Positions 22,817 through 34,559 of a stretch of 64,000 nt of DNA are shown here, piece after piece. The DNA comes from Ligula intestinalis (lineage: Eukaryota; Platyhelminthes; Cestoda; Diphyllobothriidea; Diphyllobothriidae). Numbering within the stretch: the stretch's first letter is position 1; each line of letters opens with the position of its first letter. The position numbers and the translations under genes were made by a program. The notes below the pieces were generated by a model. That model saw only the letters and a list, made by a program, of their open reading frames with translations. It had not been told where the DNA came from and did no database searches. The DNA lies in the NCBI GenBank assembly GCA_036362985.1, contig JAYGXS010000001.1:38073735-38137734 (forward strand). Reading direction: 5' to 3'.

Positions 22817-25800
22817 CTAAATATGCGGAAAATGGGAAGAACAAGGATGATAACGTAAACATCCATGCCTTAACTGTACAATTATTCGGATCTAAAAGCA
22901 ACAGTTTGCCGACAATAAACCACCACCGTTATCCTCCTCGTCGGCATCATCATCACCGTCTTTATCCGTTGATGAACTTCCACCCAACCGCTAACAGAAC
23001 TCATCTGTCCCGCTCTGCCTGGGGTCTCGACAGAGGCTCTGACAGCCGTAGCAGCTAGTACTATAGGCAGATAGTATTGCTAGCAACATCACAATCTACC
23101 GCTATCAGGTTAAGGAAGCTGGTCATGTGCGCGCAAAAGAACCTCCTGCAAGCCGCAAGCTTAGCGTGGGCAACGGCCACATAACTGCCTGCAATTGTCC
23201 GCGCTTGCGCTCCTCCTTCCCCTTTCCCCTGCCGCGTAACCAGCTATCTATTATCAACCCCCAAACCTCCTCCCCTATTTCCATGACTGCTTTGTACATC
23301 TGCTGTTGTCCTAGTCAAAATTATCGGCAACATCTTAGAAGTCGAATTGTAAAAGCGCAGTGAAACAATCGACTCGACGGCTCAAGCGGTGGGATTCAGG
23401 AGTACACGAGGGAACAAAAGCAAAAATATAAGCACGCAGTGCTCCCCATATGCGTTATCGTGAAATAATCTGAAACTGGGTGAAAAGAGGTCTGGGGACT
23501 GCCAAATCAATTAAAATTGGTTTATTTGCTTCTTACATGCCCTTGGTTGGTCCCCAAACGGGAGGCAGCGCTACTGCGGTAGACCAAAAGAGGACCGCAT
23601 TAGCTTACGGAATGGCAGTCGAACTGCGTTGAGTTCGCGAAAGACCTTGCCGATGTGCTGGCTTATGAAATGCTGACCGAGATTCAGAAATGTTTTTCTT
23701 TTTAATTAGAAACTAATACTTTAATAGTTTTAGTTTAAAAAGCCTGCACCACAAATCCAAGATATTTAAGTCAAGATGCGCGAAGCAGTTTCCAGTCACG
23801 GACGCATACTGTCACCACGCCGTGGAGTCAGCCTCATCGCGAACACTACCTCTACCAATGTATTACAAAACATAATTGTTTCGTTGACTAAAGTGGAAGA
23901 CGAAACAAGCCAGGGTTGGTGAATCCTGGGCGAGATCGGAGTACACCCATGTACTAACTACCTCTACCAACTTTCGTCTTTGTCTGACTACAAAAGCTGT
24001 TCATTTATTGTTACATTCTCAGTCTTTGATGATGACTTCCTGTCCCAGTCCCTGTACGAGACTGAAAGCGCAAGGTAATACATTTATTGTCCTAGTGACT
24101 GCGCATTCACCTTCATTGTGAGACATCTCTGTATAAACAATCTCAGATAAGTGAACTAAAAAGTCTAATCAGAATCACCTAATACAAGTGCCCGAGGGCT
24201 TATTTGGCTTCGGTAAATGTCATGCTAGTTCCGATACATCAATTGCGAGAGGACTAAAGCCCAGTTCCATTGATACTTATTCATTTGCATTCGTTCTACC
24301 TCACTCGCAGGCATGTGGCTATACTGATTACAAGAGTATATAGACAATTAAAGTATAAAGAGGCAGGTCCATTATAAAAATTACTCACATCAGCAGCAAT
24401 GTCCGTCACCCTCATTTGAAGTTTCTGCAACTGATTGTTGACAAACTGTGTTAGCAGCTTGGGGACAAGGTGGCGATTTGGCAGAAAGTCAAGCGGATGT
24501 TGATCTGGCTGTCCATCTGGGGGAAAAAAATTGTAAACTTGAAAAAAAAAACAGTTTAAGTTTCGAATGCCAAAGACGATAGCAAAGGCAATTCGTCAAG
24601 TGTTATCAAACAAAGAGCGAAAACCAGATGTCCGGCCACTAGTCCATGACAAAGATGGTTGCGACAGAACGAGATAGGCCTAAAAATGAATTCGGTAAGG
24701 GAACAAAGGTAAAGATTACTAAAAGAGAGGGCACGGCAGCACACCTGGTCGCAGTAAGAAACGCTAACGATGTTTCAAGCGAACAGTGTTGCCTTAATTA
24801 GGGTTCGAATGACCGCATCAATAAACAATTGCGCAAAAAAATACGTTAACAGGTGCTCTTCCGTGTATTGTAAAATAATAAAGATCATGTTGATAAAGTG
24901 GAACCCACAAAGACAAGTCGCGTTGCGGCTGCATGTGCAGGCTCTATAATGATCTCCAGAGAAAAACGGAACATTTTCGTTGTTTTACCAGATCGGCCAG
25001 CTCCCTACTTCCATCATATTCCCGATCGCAACCGACGATTCGTGATGTGACTTGGAAGTTTTGGCTACGAGCGGATCCCAACAGCCGCACGGATTGTTTG
25101 CTCGAGGTTGTCTCCTCTAGCGCTTTGGCTCAATAGTATAACCACAAGACAGCAGTGGCAAGCGAACTTTCTTGATGGTGTTTCGCGCTTGCCATGTCAC
25201 AGCGCCATCGTCAGGCTTTGTGACACTTTATAGGCTTTTGGCTTGCCAGGCCTCGGCCCGCCGCGCCCTGATGGCACTGCCGCTGCTGCGTCCGCGACTG
25301 CTTATTCGTCAGACCCGAGAGTCCGCTTATTTCACAACTCAGCTTCACTGAAGGTCGTTCACTATCCGCCACCTGTGGAGGCACCCGGTAGCCAACAGCT
25401 AGGCTAACGGGTAATCCAGATCCGCTGCCACCAATCGTCACGCATGAAGAGGTACCGTCCGTGACATCGAGGCTGGCTAGATCAGGCATGATTACAGACG
25501 TAACAAGTACAAATACAACCGACAAAGCAACGAGCTCGTGGTGCAGCGGTAGTGGTACACTCAACGACCAAAGGTCCCGAGTTTAAATCCCGGATGATCC
25601 ACACCTTGGATTGGGTATGACAAGCTGATGACGGCTAATAAGCCAGAAATGGTCATTCCCGTCTCCCTTGTCTTGGTTAGTTCCACTTTGTCAAAATACT
25701 CTACAATTCGCGTTGCGGCTGCCTGCACGGGATCTATAGTGAGATCCAAGATAAAACAGGACATTTTTGTTCCTTTATTGGATCGGTAAGCCCCCTACTT

Positions 25801-26897
25801 CCATAATAAAGATTGCCAGAATAGTTATAAATGGGTTTTTTGGTAGAGTTGGACGATTCATTTGACCCAATTATGAAAAAAATAGTGGCCTCAGTGGAAT
25901 TCGAACGCACGACAGCCTTCCCTTGCTTTTTTGAGTTCGAAGCCCATTCAGGTAGTCGAGTGTTCCACAACAGGGTAAAAGGAAGAATAGTTTAGGCAGA
26001 TAGTATTGCCGACAAAGACAAGGGAGACCCAAGGCAAGGCAGGACGAGCGAGCGAGTTCCGTTAGCGATCGATGAACGTTTATCAACCAGTGAAAAATGT
26101 TTACCGCAGAAAAAACTCAGGAGTATGAGTTAAGGAGGGAGGTTCCTCAGAAGAAGGCATAAAATTGGAAACTGACCAACGGTTGACGGCGACGGATCAG
26201 TCAAATATTCCTGCTGGTAGCGGTATTCCAATTTCCCATTCATCTTTCTCACTATGATAACAACGAGGTGAACTCCATCAGCCAGCCGAATGCCTGCTTT
26301 AAAGTGTCTCGCGAGGGCTACCAGCAAACGAACGATGGCAATTATGTCCTTGTTGTGGATGAGTTCAGCCGTCCACCGTTCGGAGGCCCACTCCTCTGAG
26401 ACGCCCAGTAACTGGTTGATTGTCACTACCACATCCTACAAGACAAGGCGACAGGATCGACGAAAGTCATGCCAACATACCTTGAGCTTTTGCATCTGGC
26501 CAAATTCTGACTGGGTGACTTCAGGATAGTCTAGCCTGATGCCAGCCAGCTTTTCAGCTAGGTTCTGCAGAATCTGTCCATCATAAAAGTCGTCTGCCAC
26601 ATTTCTAACAAGAATCCTGTGATCAACCAGTTCATCGTTGATCCAAGAAATTAAAGCGCCTATTAGTTCCTTGACGGGGGCTGACTCCAGTGAGGTCTTT
26701 TCAATGATGGAACGCTCCTGTCCTTCCTCCAGCATATAGTTTTCTGGATCCTCAACGGCGAGGGAACAGAGGGCTGACTCCATTGCCTTGCGTCCCTCTC
26801 TAGCCAGCTCCTCCACCTCCTTTTTTGACTTTTTCTTTTTGCGGAAAGTTTCCAATTTTGTAAGGAAAGAGTCATTGGCAGAACTTTGCGAATTCAT
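22430..26897 (-). CDS. Parvin (two calponin-homology domains), four coding exons
   Basis: Parvins are actin-binding adaptors that join integrin-linked kinase and PINCH at integrin adhesions and muscle attachment sites. Coding exons: 26481-26897, 26177-26435, 24389-24516 and 22430-22816; all junctions obey GT-AG and phases agree (0, 1, 0), giving 396 residues (human alpha-parvin has 372). Residues 1-70 are a charged, Lys-rich N terminus. CH1 spans about 75-187 (ELIGALISWINDELVDHRIL, DDFYDGQILQNLAEKL). CH2 spans about 240-350 (KLLTQFVNNQLQKLQM, then FSDGVILILLMGLLEGYFVP and YSIYSRYQYE). The C terminus is acidic and some 45 residues longer than the vertebrate end. Intron 1 is 45 bp; introns 2 and 3 are about 1.6 kb and contain SINE-A, SINE-B and PLE pieces. 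No stop or frameshift was seen, so the gene looks functional. Which vertebrate paralogue it matches best was not determined. Confidence 0.95.
22817..24388 (-). other. Parvin intron 3
   Basis: 1572 bp with consensus ends. Contains a type A PLE 3' fragment at 23097-23290; the rest is unrecognised. A decayed GATGATGACTT...ACGAGACTGAAAG stretch near 24027-24070 could be another worn PLE terminus. Confidence 0.8.
23097..23290 (+). pseudogene. Penelope-like element (type A) 3' fragment in parvin intron
   Basis: Starts with CCGCTATCAGG and GTGCGCGCAAAAGAACCTCCT, matching 3886-4090, that is the last codons of the endonuclease and the CT-rich untranslated end. Inserted antisense to parvin. Only about 200 bp remain. 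Confidence 0.7.
24389..24516 (-). CDS. Parvin coding exon 3
   Basis: 128 bp between acceptor TTTTTTTCCCCCAG and donor GAT/GTGAGT. The AT at its start completes the Asp codon opened by exon 2. Encodes the linker and the first helix of CH2 (PKLLTQFVNNQLQKLQMRV). Confidence 0.93.
24925..25060 (+). repeat. SINE-A body fragment
   Basis: Shares GCGTTGCGGCTGC, GATCTCCAGA/GATCCAAGA, GGAACATTTTCGTT/GGACATTTTTGTT and CTCCCTACTTCCAT with the SINE-A copy at 25530-25800. The head is missing. Confidence 0.65.
25530..25800 (+). repeat. SINE-A, nearly complete copy
   Basis: The best copy of a tRNA-derived SINE. The head has an A-box-like GTGGTGCAGCGGTAGTGG at about 25538 and a B box GAGTTTAAATCCC at 25579. 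The body follows with CTTGGATTGGGTATGACAAG, AATAAGCCAGAAATGGTCAT, CTCCCTTGTCTTGGTTAG and TTGCGGCTGCCTGCACGG, ending near CTTCCATAATAAAG. RNA polymerase III would read it sense to the plus strand, antisense to parvin. Other copies: 18365-18600, 18620-18760, 24925-25060 and a fragment near 50.8 kb. Confidence 0.75.
25815..25985 (-). repeat. SINE-B copy
   Basis: On the minus strand a tRNA-like head (GGAACACTCGACTACC, B box CGTTCGAATTCC) is followed by TGAGGCCACT and a tail TTCATAATTGGGTCAAATGA. The same tail occurs in the two SINE-B copies near 56 kb. It is a separate family from SINE-A. Confidence 0.68.
26177..26435 (-). CDS. Parvin coding exon 2
   Basis: Acceptor CTTGTAG/GATGTGG and donor GTTG/GTCAGT on the minus strand. 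Encodes residues 140-225 plus one base of an Asp codon (second half of CH1: VTINQLLGVSEEWASERWTA). The 45-bp intron before it is very short. Confidence 0.92.
26481..26897 (-). CDS. Parvin coding exon 1
   Basis: Runs from the ATG at 26897 through 139 codons to the donor CTCAAG/GTATGTT. Encodes the Lys-rich N terminus and the first half of CH1. Ends in phase 0. Confidence 0.95.
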
Positions 26898-27010
26898 GAG
26901 GAAGGACAGAAACTAACCTGAGAAAGAAAAGAACCCGATGGTCAGTAACCTAGGATTTGGGACAAGTTCGGGGTTTTCTTACCTATGATGAGAAGAACGC
27001 TCATAAAAGT
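26898..27010 (-). promoter_or_regulatory. Probable parvin 5' UTR with small intron
   Basis: Upstream of the ATG the minus strand has an acceptor TTTCTTTCTCAG at 26918-26929, and 53 bp further upstream a donor ATAG/GTAAGAAA at 26982. This predicts a 65-bp intron (26918-26982) in the 5' untranslated region. Alternatively the acceptor could be used for spliced-leader trans-splicing, which flatworms perform. RNA data would decide. Confidence 0.5.
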
Positions 27011-28380
27011 CAGTTAGCATATGAACACCGTTATTTCCGGCCGAACAATTATGAGATTCTCCACGTTAACCTTCCGTGACTTCCTGTCTGACCTATATAC
27101 GATTGTCTCCCTCTTCTAAAAGCTGCCCCCTTCCTCTGTTCCGTGTGTCCGTCAAACCCCTTCTCCTAAGAATGCTGGCCGTCCTTCCCTATTGACCCAG
27201 TTCAATCGAATACACACGTGTACAAAACAGTCAGGATGGCAAAAGTGCCTTTTAAACGCATCACCCTTCCCCCTCTCGGTCCAACGAAGGAAAGCGGACT
27301 AGAGCCACAGCTGTTGTCTGATTGACCTGAACACCCCTTCCCCGGCCGACCCGTTTTGGACTTCTGTACACGACACCCCTTCCGGGCAAACGTTCACAAC
27401 GGTTGGGTGTCACATGAATTGGCCCGAAAGTCACATAAATGCAACGGTCACCCCCTTTCTCACTGACATACACGCTCCCCGAAGACTGACTTCACCGTGC
27501 ACCTGAATGACGTTGTGGAACGTGCGTCGTTCCCTTGCCTAGAGTCAGGCGATATTTGGCCGATTCCTTGTTCTTGACTACGTGTATCCATTGTTAAGGT
27601 TTTTACCTCGCGTATTCTTCGCTATTTGTTTAATAGTATCGTACTACATTGTTTGTTGTTATCATTGGAGTTTTATGTACGCGTTTCTATGGGATATAGA
27701 GTCAGAGGGGGCAAGAAACTCGAAACAAACACTAATGAAGAAGGAAAAAAATAAAAAGAAGAAAAAGAAGAAGAAAGCTCAGATGAATAAAATTACGATT
27801 CCGGTGAACGCAACCACTTCTTCTAGACAAATACCTGGGATGCGAACCTTTGCCTCTATTCGTGACAAACACTAAGGTCAACCAAGCACTTACTTCAGTC
27901 GATGCTTCTTCCTTGACTACCTTAAAATTAAAGGATTCTACAAAATCAACTTAACATACAAGTTAGGTTCAGCGGAGCATTTTGAAATGCTTTTATAAAA
28001 GAAAAACGAAACAAACATTATGTGATAGTACGTTGAATTGGAGAAGGTATGTCGATGAGACGGATTTAATCAAGTGGTATGATAATCTACAGCCTAGCTT
28101 TTGTTCTAGAAGAAACTTAGGCACTGAAATGGATTTGGTGTAATAAAATTTCAAGCCTACACTCCATTTTCATTGCCCAACAGCATCTGTGTGAATTACC
28201 CACGGGTACATGCTTTTATTTCTTCTCAAATAAAGATTTGACGCTTAGTGAACACATGCTGGTTGCAGATACGTTTGCTCCGATTTTCTGCTCGCCGGGA
28301 ACCTATTACTGTAGGCACATACCCATCAAAAATAATCACTACACAGTTCAGGCTGATGAGGAAGCGGATAAGGTCAGCCT
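27011..28380. other. No gene recognised
   Basis: Upstream of parvin; promoter elements may lie in 27011-27500 but no TATA box or known site is evident. A purine tract (AAGAAGAAAAAG type) at about 27735-27780 produces a poly-Lys frame that is not evidence of a gene. Confidence 0.45.
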
Positions 28381-28759
28381 TGGAAAACGGTGAATGGCAG
28401 CTTTATTGCTGACTAGGTCAAGGTCGAGCAATGGCGCGAACACCTCCAGTACCCTTCCAACTTCGACTACCACCCTATCACGCCCTCGCTTTCTTCTACA
28501 GCGCCTTTATCCATCCCTAACTTATGCAGTTTCATGCGACCTCTTATTTGAGAATTCATCGATCCAATATGGAGGCTGCGCAACAACATAGCATTCCGAG
28601 ATGACGGTATTCCTTCTGAAATCTATAAGTCTTGTGCCAACACCTTCTGGTTCCATAAGGTGATTGAACAAGCGTGGAGAGATGAGACTGTTTCTGGTGA
28701 CTGGGGCTTGGACATTCTCAAACCTATCTCCAATAAGGGAGATAAGATCCCTAGTAGCG
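28380..28759 (+). pseudogene. RTE-like LINE fragment 1 (before and into reverse transcriptase)
   Basis: Pieces in different frames read EQWREHLQYPSNFDYHPITP, then DDGIPSEIYKSCANT and VIEQAWRDETVSGDWGLDIL. This is the start of the RT domain of RTE-type LINEs (typically E/DDGIP-E-YKS followed by the WxD-W hydrophobic block). Stops and frameshifts show it is dead. It is cut off at 28759 by the inverted-repeat element. Confidence 0.7.
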
Positions 28760-29222
28760 AAGTGGACAAAATCTGGTATAAATCCGGCTTATGTATCCGA
28801 ATTTTTCCAGTAGGATTCCTTGATGGAATCCATTTAGATTTGCTACTAAGGGGAACGTGGATCAAGTAGGCTCCGAATGACTGGACTTGCCCATGATTAC
28901 GGTTGTCCGTCCTTCGTCTGCTGGGACAATCATTATTTCATCGTCGCTCTTGAATGCACAAATAGCCCTTATCGTCAGCCGAAGAAAGTAAAACCAGTGA
29001 GAAATTTTGATTTTCACACGAGACCGGTTGGCGCGACAAGATAGACGAACCATTGACTTGTAAGAGAGTGAGTTATGTTAGGTTCGTGAGCGAAGGAGAA
29101 GGGAGAAGACTGACAACATGTGCTAGAGGGGCCTAGCAGCAAATTCAAGCGGATTCTATCATGGAATTCTGCTGGAAAAATCCGGATATATATGCCGGAT
29201 TTATACCGGATTTTGACCACTT
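28760..29222. mobile_element. Element with 91-bp terminal inverted repeats (MITE or foldback type)
   Basis: The ends 28760-28850 and 29132-29222 are inverted copies of each other, starting AAGTGG-CAAAAT-GGTATAAATCCGGC and running to the TGCTACTAAGG-like inner end, at roughly 80 percent identity by eye. The 281-bp interior on the minus strand encodes a short PLE reverse transcriptase relic (DDEIMIVPADEGRTTVIMGK, compare 8114-9325). It has no transposase. The left end interrupts RTE-like sequence. No convincing target-site duplication was found, so the exact borders are approximate. A non-autonomous DNA transposon or an inverted duplication around a PLE scrap are both possible. Confidence 0.7.
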
Positions 29223-29289
29223 GATTTGCAGGTGCTACTGGGAATGCGCAAATTACAGTGACATAACACTACCCACTTTCCTTTTCAGA

Positions 29290-30300
29290 AGAAAGAAGCT
29301 ATAGGCGCTGAAACCCATAAGTATTGTGTCGACACCTCGCGTCCTATCTCTATGTGATTGAAAAACGTCGCAAATGAGGTAAGTTATGATGATGAGGGCT
29401 TGAGAATCATTTTACCTATCATCAATAAGGTAGATAAGACCGGATGCGTGTAACACCGCGGAAAAAAGCCTCACTGGCGTTGCTGCGAAGGCCTTCTTTT
29501 TTGTCCTTCTCAGGTGACTGCAAGTTGTGCATGACTCTAGGACGAGGTCCAACCACGCCCGATTATTATCTGGGCGTGGATGTGTGGACCGGATATTTAC
29601 ATTCAGGCGCATTCTTGAATTTCGCCCTAGTTTCCAACAATCGACGGCTGTCTGTTTTTGTTGACTTCGCCGCCGCGCTCGATTTCTTTCAGCAAGAGTC
29701 CCTGGGGCGGATAATAGCACTAGAGGGTGTTCTGTCAAAAATCATCGCCATGAACATGGCCTATTACCGTCCTACCTCTGCGCGAGTTCTGGTCCATAGC
29801 AATTTTTTCTAACCGTTTGGTATTCGGTCTGGGTTTTGACAAGGTTGTATTGTGTCACTCATTTTATCCAACTGCGCTATTGAATGGATTCTCCGTTGTG
29901 AATGCCGGATGCATTTGATCACCACTGCTTGAGGACCATTTTTCGAATGAAGTATACCAACTTTTTCTCAAATTAGACAGTCCGTAGTCGCCATTTCAAC
30001 ATCGCAAGGATATCCCCAGGTTATCCAAGAAATATAGCTGAAGTGGTTTGGACATGTTCTTAGACGTCCACCTCATGACCTCAGGGCTACTGCCCTCTGC
30101 TTGATATCTTTAACTAATTTGAGGATTCGAAGAGGGGTCTAACTTAAAACCCGGCTAGACGCATTCGTGAAGATATGGAAGTGGTTCACGGACCTTTGGT
30201 AGTTGGTCTCCATCGTTGACGAAGAGAATGGGTTGAGTGTTTTATATCTGCTACCACGGATTATTACACGTGGCAAGGTAATGTATGGAACATTATCGAT
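29290..30300 (+). pseudogene. RTE-like LINE fragment 2 (RT to C terminus, internally deleted)
   Basis: In order: ANEVSYDDEGLRIILPIINK (compare fragment 1 end), then in the 29444-29812 frame LSVFVDFAAALDFFQQESLG (RT motif A with its catalytic Asp) and MAYYRP. Around 29830-29890 CIVSLILSNCAIEWIL matches the motif B region (family form: GCVLSPILFNYAIDWIL). From about 29995, IARISPGYPRNIAEVVW and later blocks match the RTE C terminus. The motif C (YADD) segment is deleted. The overlap with fragment 1 shows these are two different copies. Confidence 0.7.
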
Positions 30301-33300
30301 GCCGGCTAGATCAGGCATGATAGCAGTCGTACCAAGTAAATATTGTCGTTTCTTCAAAAACCATATCTTTGAAGCGACACCTGTTGTGGTCTGGTACCTC
30401 CTAGTAATCTAGGGAATATGTTCCAATTGGAGACGGCTTAATTTTCCTGAGGGGACTGGGATATTTGTTGTCTGTGTCGGTGCAACGAAACTATTCGTGT
30501 CGACCAGATGACTGTCTCTGGCGGTAAAAGGATCCGGGAGTCGGCCACCGCTGAATTTCCTCGCATATAACATCTTTCCGAAAACACGCAGTCCGATCAG
30601 TAGTCGAACTGTCGCAAGAATGTGGCGAGAGTCACTCATCGCCGATGTCCGCACCACGCACTCCGCAGGGTTCTAGGGATGGGCTTGCCCAAAATGCTCA
30701 GCAAAATATACAGTCCCCCCACGCATAATTCGCCCAACATGTAGGAGTGTAAACTGGATCTCATCAGCAGTAGTAACACAGGCCAGGCACGGTGCTTATA
30801 TTGGTGTCCAAGGTCTGCCCGAATCATAAAGTCAAAGGCGAAAGGCAGTGAGCATTTTTTCTCTTTGTAATTGTTGTTTACATAATTATTACCATCGCTT
30901 TCTTTTAAGTGTAAAACGGAAGAAACTCTGCTTCTTTTGTTCCGGCTGCTCTGGACATGGGTTTGTTTTGGTGTGATCTCAGTTTTACTACAATTCCTTG
31001 TCCGTCAAGCCGCTCGACTTCTCTGGGGTAGAAGTTTGTGCCAGACCAAGTGACGATAGTGGATAAATCAGGTTATTTTACTTCGCGTTAACTAGAGAAG
31101 GGCAGTATTCGAGTGATAAGTCAGGCAATAAGCATATCCATCTACAACTCGAATATCACGGGCTGGAAAAAAAAAACGATCACTTTCGGTGGGAGAGAGA
31201 TAACCACCGACTGGCAGAGAGTTGCATTTATACTCAACGAGAATGTGGACCATCTACATCATGAACTACTCAGCTTAACACAGACTTTTAACCATCCGCT
31301 AGAAAATAAGTACGAGAGCGTTGTACTTTGAGGATAGAAATTTGTCCATAATTGCACCCAAACCGTGGGGCTTAATGAGGGCATCTTCGCGTATGAAGGC
31401 CAAACTACTACGAAAGTGTTTCGGCGCATAAACGGCGACTTAAAGCGCCACGGAAACATCATCCGTAAAGTAAATTCTTTTGGGTTATAAATTTTGGAAA
31501 CTGTCTGCAAGGTTCGGTGATGCGAAAAAACAATGAACTCAAAAAGTGTTGGTCGGAGAAAAATGACTTTGCCAACTACGAAAACTATAAGCTTTGAAAG
31601 CAAAAGTCCGATGCAACACAAACGGATTTCTCCATGCATGTTTTAAAAACGGGTGGACACTAAACGCAACACACTAGCAGCCAGAAGAGTCAAGTTGGAT
31701 GAATTCCGCAAACCACTAACACTCAGCAGAAACCTATACACGCAGGTTAAAAGAAGCCCATGACCCCAAAGAAACTAATTTGGCAAAGTCAAGCAATCTA
31801 TGTAATACTGAAGAATTCTGAAAGAAGAAAAGCACACGGAATGTCGTTGCCGTAATCCTTGAACAACTCCTTGCTGGAATTGATTGCAAGCTCGACCTCA
31901 TAGTTTGCCGTCTGGTATCACCAAAAAAGAGCTCAGGGATCGATTACCGACCATAAGGTTGTTTTCGTGAGGAAAAACAAACACCAAATGACAGCCGGCC
32001 ATGAATGCGGTATTAGTGGTAGAGAAAGTAGGCTGATGCGACAGTAAAACGCGGAAATAACACGATGTGAGGTTTTCAGATACAGTTGACAGGTAACGGT
32101 TCGAACGGCCTAGGGTTCGCGTGTATACGCTTTACGATCGGAGAAGCCGTCTATATTACTGAAAATTTTGCACGGCGTATGACCCTCGGGCCACAAATTC
32201 TCAGTAGTGAGACTTTTCCGAGGACAAGATTTAACGTCCGAACACTCTCCCGTTATCGATAACCCTTGACAAGAGCCCCGACGCAAAAAAGAGTACGCAC
32301 ACTATCTCGCATACGCGATGCACCTAATAGCATCCACTTACTGTGGCTTAATACCAGGCTAGCCTAAAAAATGCAGGCTAGGTGGCGTTTCATTATTTGA
32401 TTGGCCGACGGTGTTCAGACGGCCCAACTCAATGAGTATTAGCGACGCAAATTCGAAGTTCCCTGACATATCACAGATACACATATGCCACTTCTATGCT
32501 TGCACCAAAAAAACTTAGTTTATCATAAAGCCATCATAGTACGTAAGTTTTGCAAAGGAGAAAAGACGAATTATAAACGAAATTCAGTCAAGTGCTAAAC
32601 TGAGGCCGAGAGAAATAACTAAAAACAACTGCGGTTAATCGGCAATGTGATCTAGTTCCAAAACAAGACTGACGAGAAAGATAATATAGAAACTCCAAGC
32701 CTAAATATGAGTGGCTGACAAATTCAGCGGCCCGTTGGATTGGTTTCACGAAATATTCCCAGCTTTTACTTTTAGTACATCGGGGTCAAACAGGTTTCGA
32801 AGGGCCGGCAGCCAGAGAAGTAAATGTAAACAATTTCGTCGGATTCACAATTGTTTAACTAAGTTTCTAGAACCTGCAGATTTTTAAATAATTTGACATC
32901 TTTTTTGAGAGATTAAACAAGTAAAACTATCATGAAAAGCACCAAATTCTAACGGTTTCGGTCAACGAGGATTTTTACCGGTGCATCAAACGCCCTTGAA
33001 CCCAATTATTTTACAAACAGCTCCAACTTATGATACTTAAAAGCCTTGCCTGTTTTTTTACTACTTGGAAGAAAGATAAATTGCAAGGAAAGTTCGTATG
33101 CAAATATAGCCTCATCATGCACACCTAATGTTATACCCGACAGGTAGGTGGAAAACGACAAGAGAGCCGGAACTCTAAGAACAACCACTTTGTTCAAGGC
33201 TAACAGAACCGATGCTTCCCTAGCTCATCAATTCTAGTTTATTTATGGGTTTCTGGCCATTCTCAAACATTCCTTCAAATGGCGTGCGCTGGGCGTTCTG

Positions 33301-33330
33301 CAAAATTCTAGCTTATGGCATGCCACACGC
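30301..33330. other. No gene recognised
   Basis: About 3 kb with no identifiable gene. 30301-30345 still resembles the block ending at 25510. A 126-codon minus-strand frame (31259-31639) shows no family motif. Poly-A at 31169-31176. Confidence 0.5.
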
Positions 33331-33734
33331 TGATTGTTCTCGTTCCATGCTGAAATTCTCTCGAGGGTGTTCTACAATATTTGGGACGCATGCATGAGCA
33401 GAAACCATCATGCGTGCTTGAAGCGACAGCGCCCAATGATCAGCTGTCTCGTTGCCGGTTATGGCTCAGATGGCCTGGACTCTCCCTGCCTTAGACCACC
33501 AATCCATAGTGGTTCCCATCTCCATAATACATAACACGCATATAAAGTATATCGTGTTTACAAAACCTAGTAGACCGGCGAATGTTCCTATCAATCGAGA
33601 AGGAATTCGAAGGGTTCGTTCTTTATAGCATGCCCTTAAAATCCACAAATAGTTTATTTCAAAAGAGCATTCCTTTGGACGAAGGTAGTCATTGTGATAG
33701 CCTATGTGGTCGTCTCAGAAACCGATGGTATGCC

Positions 33735-34025
33735 CCTTTAAACTGTATGTGTCAAATGTCAGATTTCTGCTTGATAATATGTCCCTGCTCCAGGTTCTAG
33801 TCTTCCCCTATGGCTCAGACATTGTCGAAGTAACAGAGACATGGGTAACATCTTGTGAAGCCGCCTATGAATTCTTTATTCTAGGCGAAGTCTACATCCG
33901 GAAAGGTTAACAGGATGGCCGTGGCGGAGGAAGCTGTATCTATGTTAAGCTACCACTTACTTTCCTGCCATTTGAATGTCTTCAATTAACTGTGATAGAG
34001 GGCAGTTATTGGCTCTGAAGTGCTT
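33735..34025 (+). pseudogene. CR1-like LINE endonuclease fragment
   Basis: The plus strand reads LYVSNVRFLLDNM, DIVEVTETWVTS (the TETW catalytic Glu motif of AP-type endonucleases) and, after a stop, QDGRGGGSCIYVKLPL. This is the front of the endonuclease domain of CR1/jockey-type LINEs, which nicks the target before reverse transcription. Only about 100 codons remain and no RT follows. Confidence 0.68.
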
Positions 34026-34555
34026 TAGAAAATGAGTACTCTATACTCCTATGTTTTGTCCATCGCCTATCCAACGCCTTTACTATCTTTGTCTCTCGTA
34101 TGGGTTTCACGCCACAGCTAACTTATATCTAACGTAATTCTTGTTTGAAGGGGACTCCAATAGTAGTTTCCACCCTCAGGTTCTATTAAATAAGAGCACT
34201 TACTGGAGGTCATAGTTATCGGCATGTGGGATACGGTAATTAAGATACTCATGCGAGGATCAAACATACATACTTGGTTTAATTTGCTGTAGAGGTTACC
34301 AGGCATTGTTATTGTCCTCCAGAGATTGGGCCGTCCATTCCTTCTGCATCCTTGACATCCGCTCCACCCGCCTCCGCTAGTCATACGCCACTGTCACCAT
34401 CGCGTACGCACTCGACCTCCCTCACCCAACCTTCTGTACTGCCACTCCTTGCCACTTGTTATGGTAGACATGTTCGATCTCCTGCAAATCTTAACGATTA
34501 TCCAAAAATGCAAGTATTCCCATCAGAGAATTCAGAAGAGTTTTTGGCAAGCTTA
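34026..34555. other. No gene recognised
   Basis: Nothing identifiable between the CR1 fragment and the inverted PLE end. Confidence 0.5.
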
Positions 34556-34559
34556 CGTA

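Larger units (their letters stand above)
24517..26176 (-). other. Parvin intron 2
   Basis: 1660 bp with consensus splice ends, dominated by short repeats: a SINE-A body at 24925-25060, a nearly complete SINE-A at 25530-25800 and an inverted SINE-B at 25815-25985. A block at about 25200-25510 ends in GGCTAGATCAGGCATGAT, shared with the RTE-like 3' region at 30300-30345, so part of it may be RTE-derived. Confidence 0.8.

Noticed and set aside
25530..25605. Functional tRNA gene
   Set aside because: Same reason: imperfect fold and attached SINE-A body shared with other copies.
27582..27875. Lys-rich frame of 97 codons
   Set aside because: The Lys run comes from a purine tract; no motif, splice structure or conservation cue.
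28380..30300. One RTE-like element simply split by the inverted-repeat insertion
   Set aside because: The end of the left fragment and the start of the right fragment cover the same RT region with clear divergence, so they are two copies.
31259..31639. 126-codon minus-strand frame
   Set aside because: No domain and no repeat in the window; chance is sufficient.
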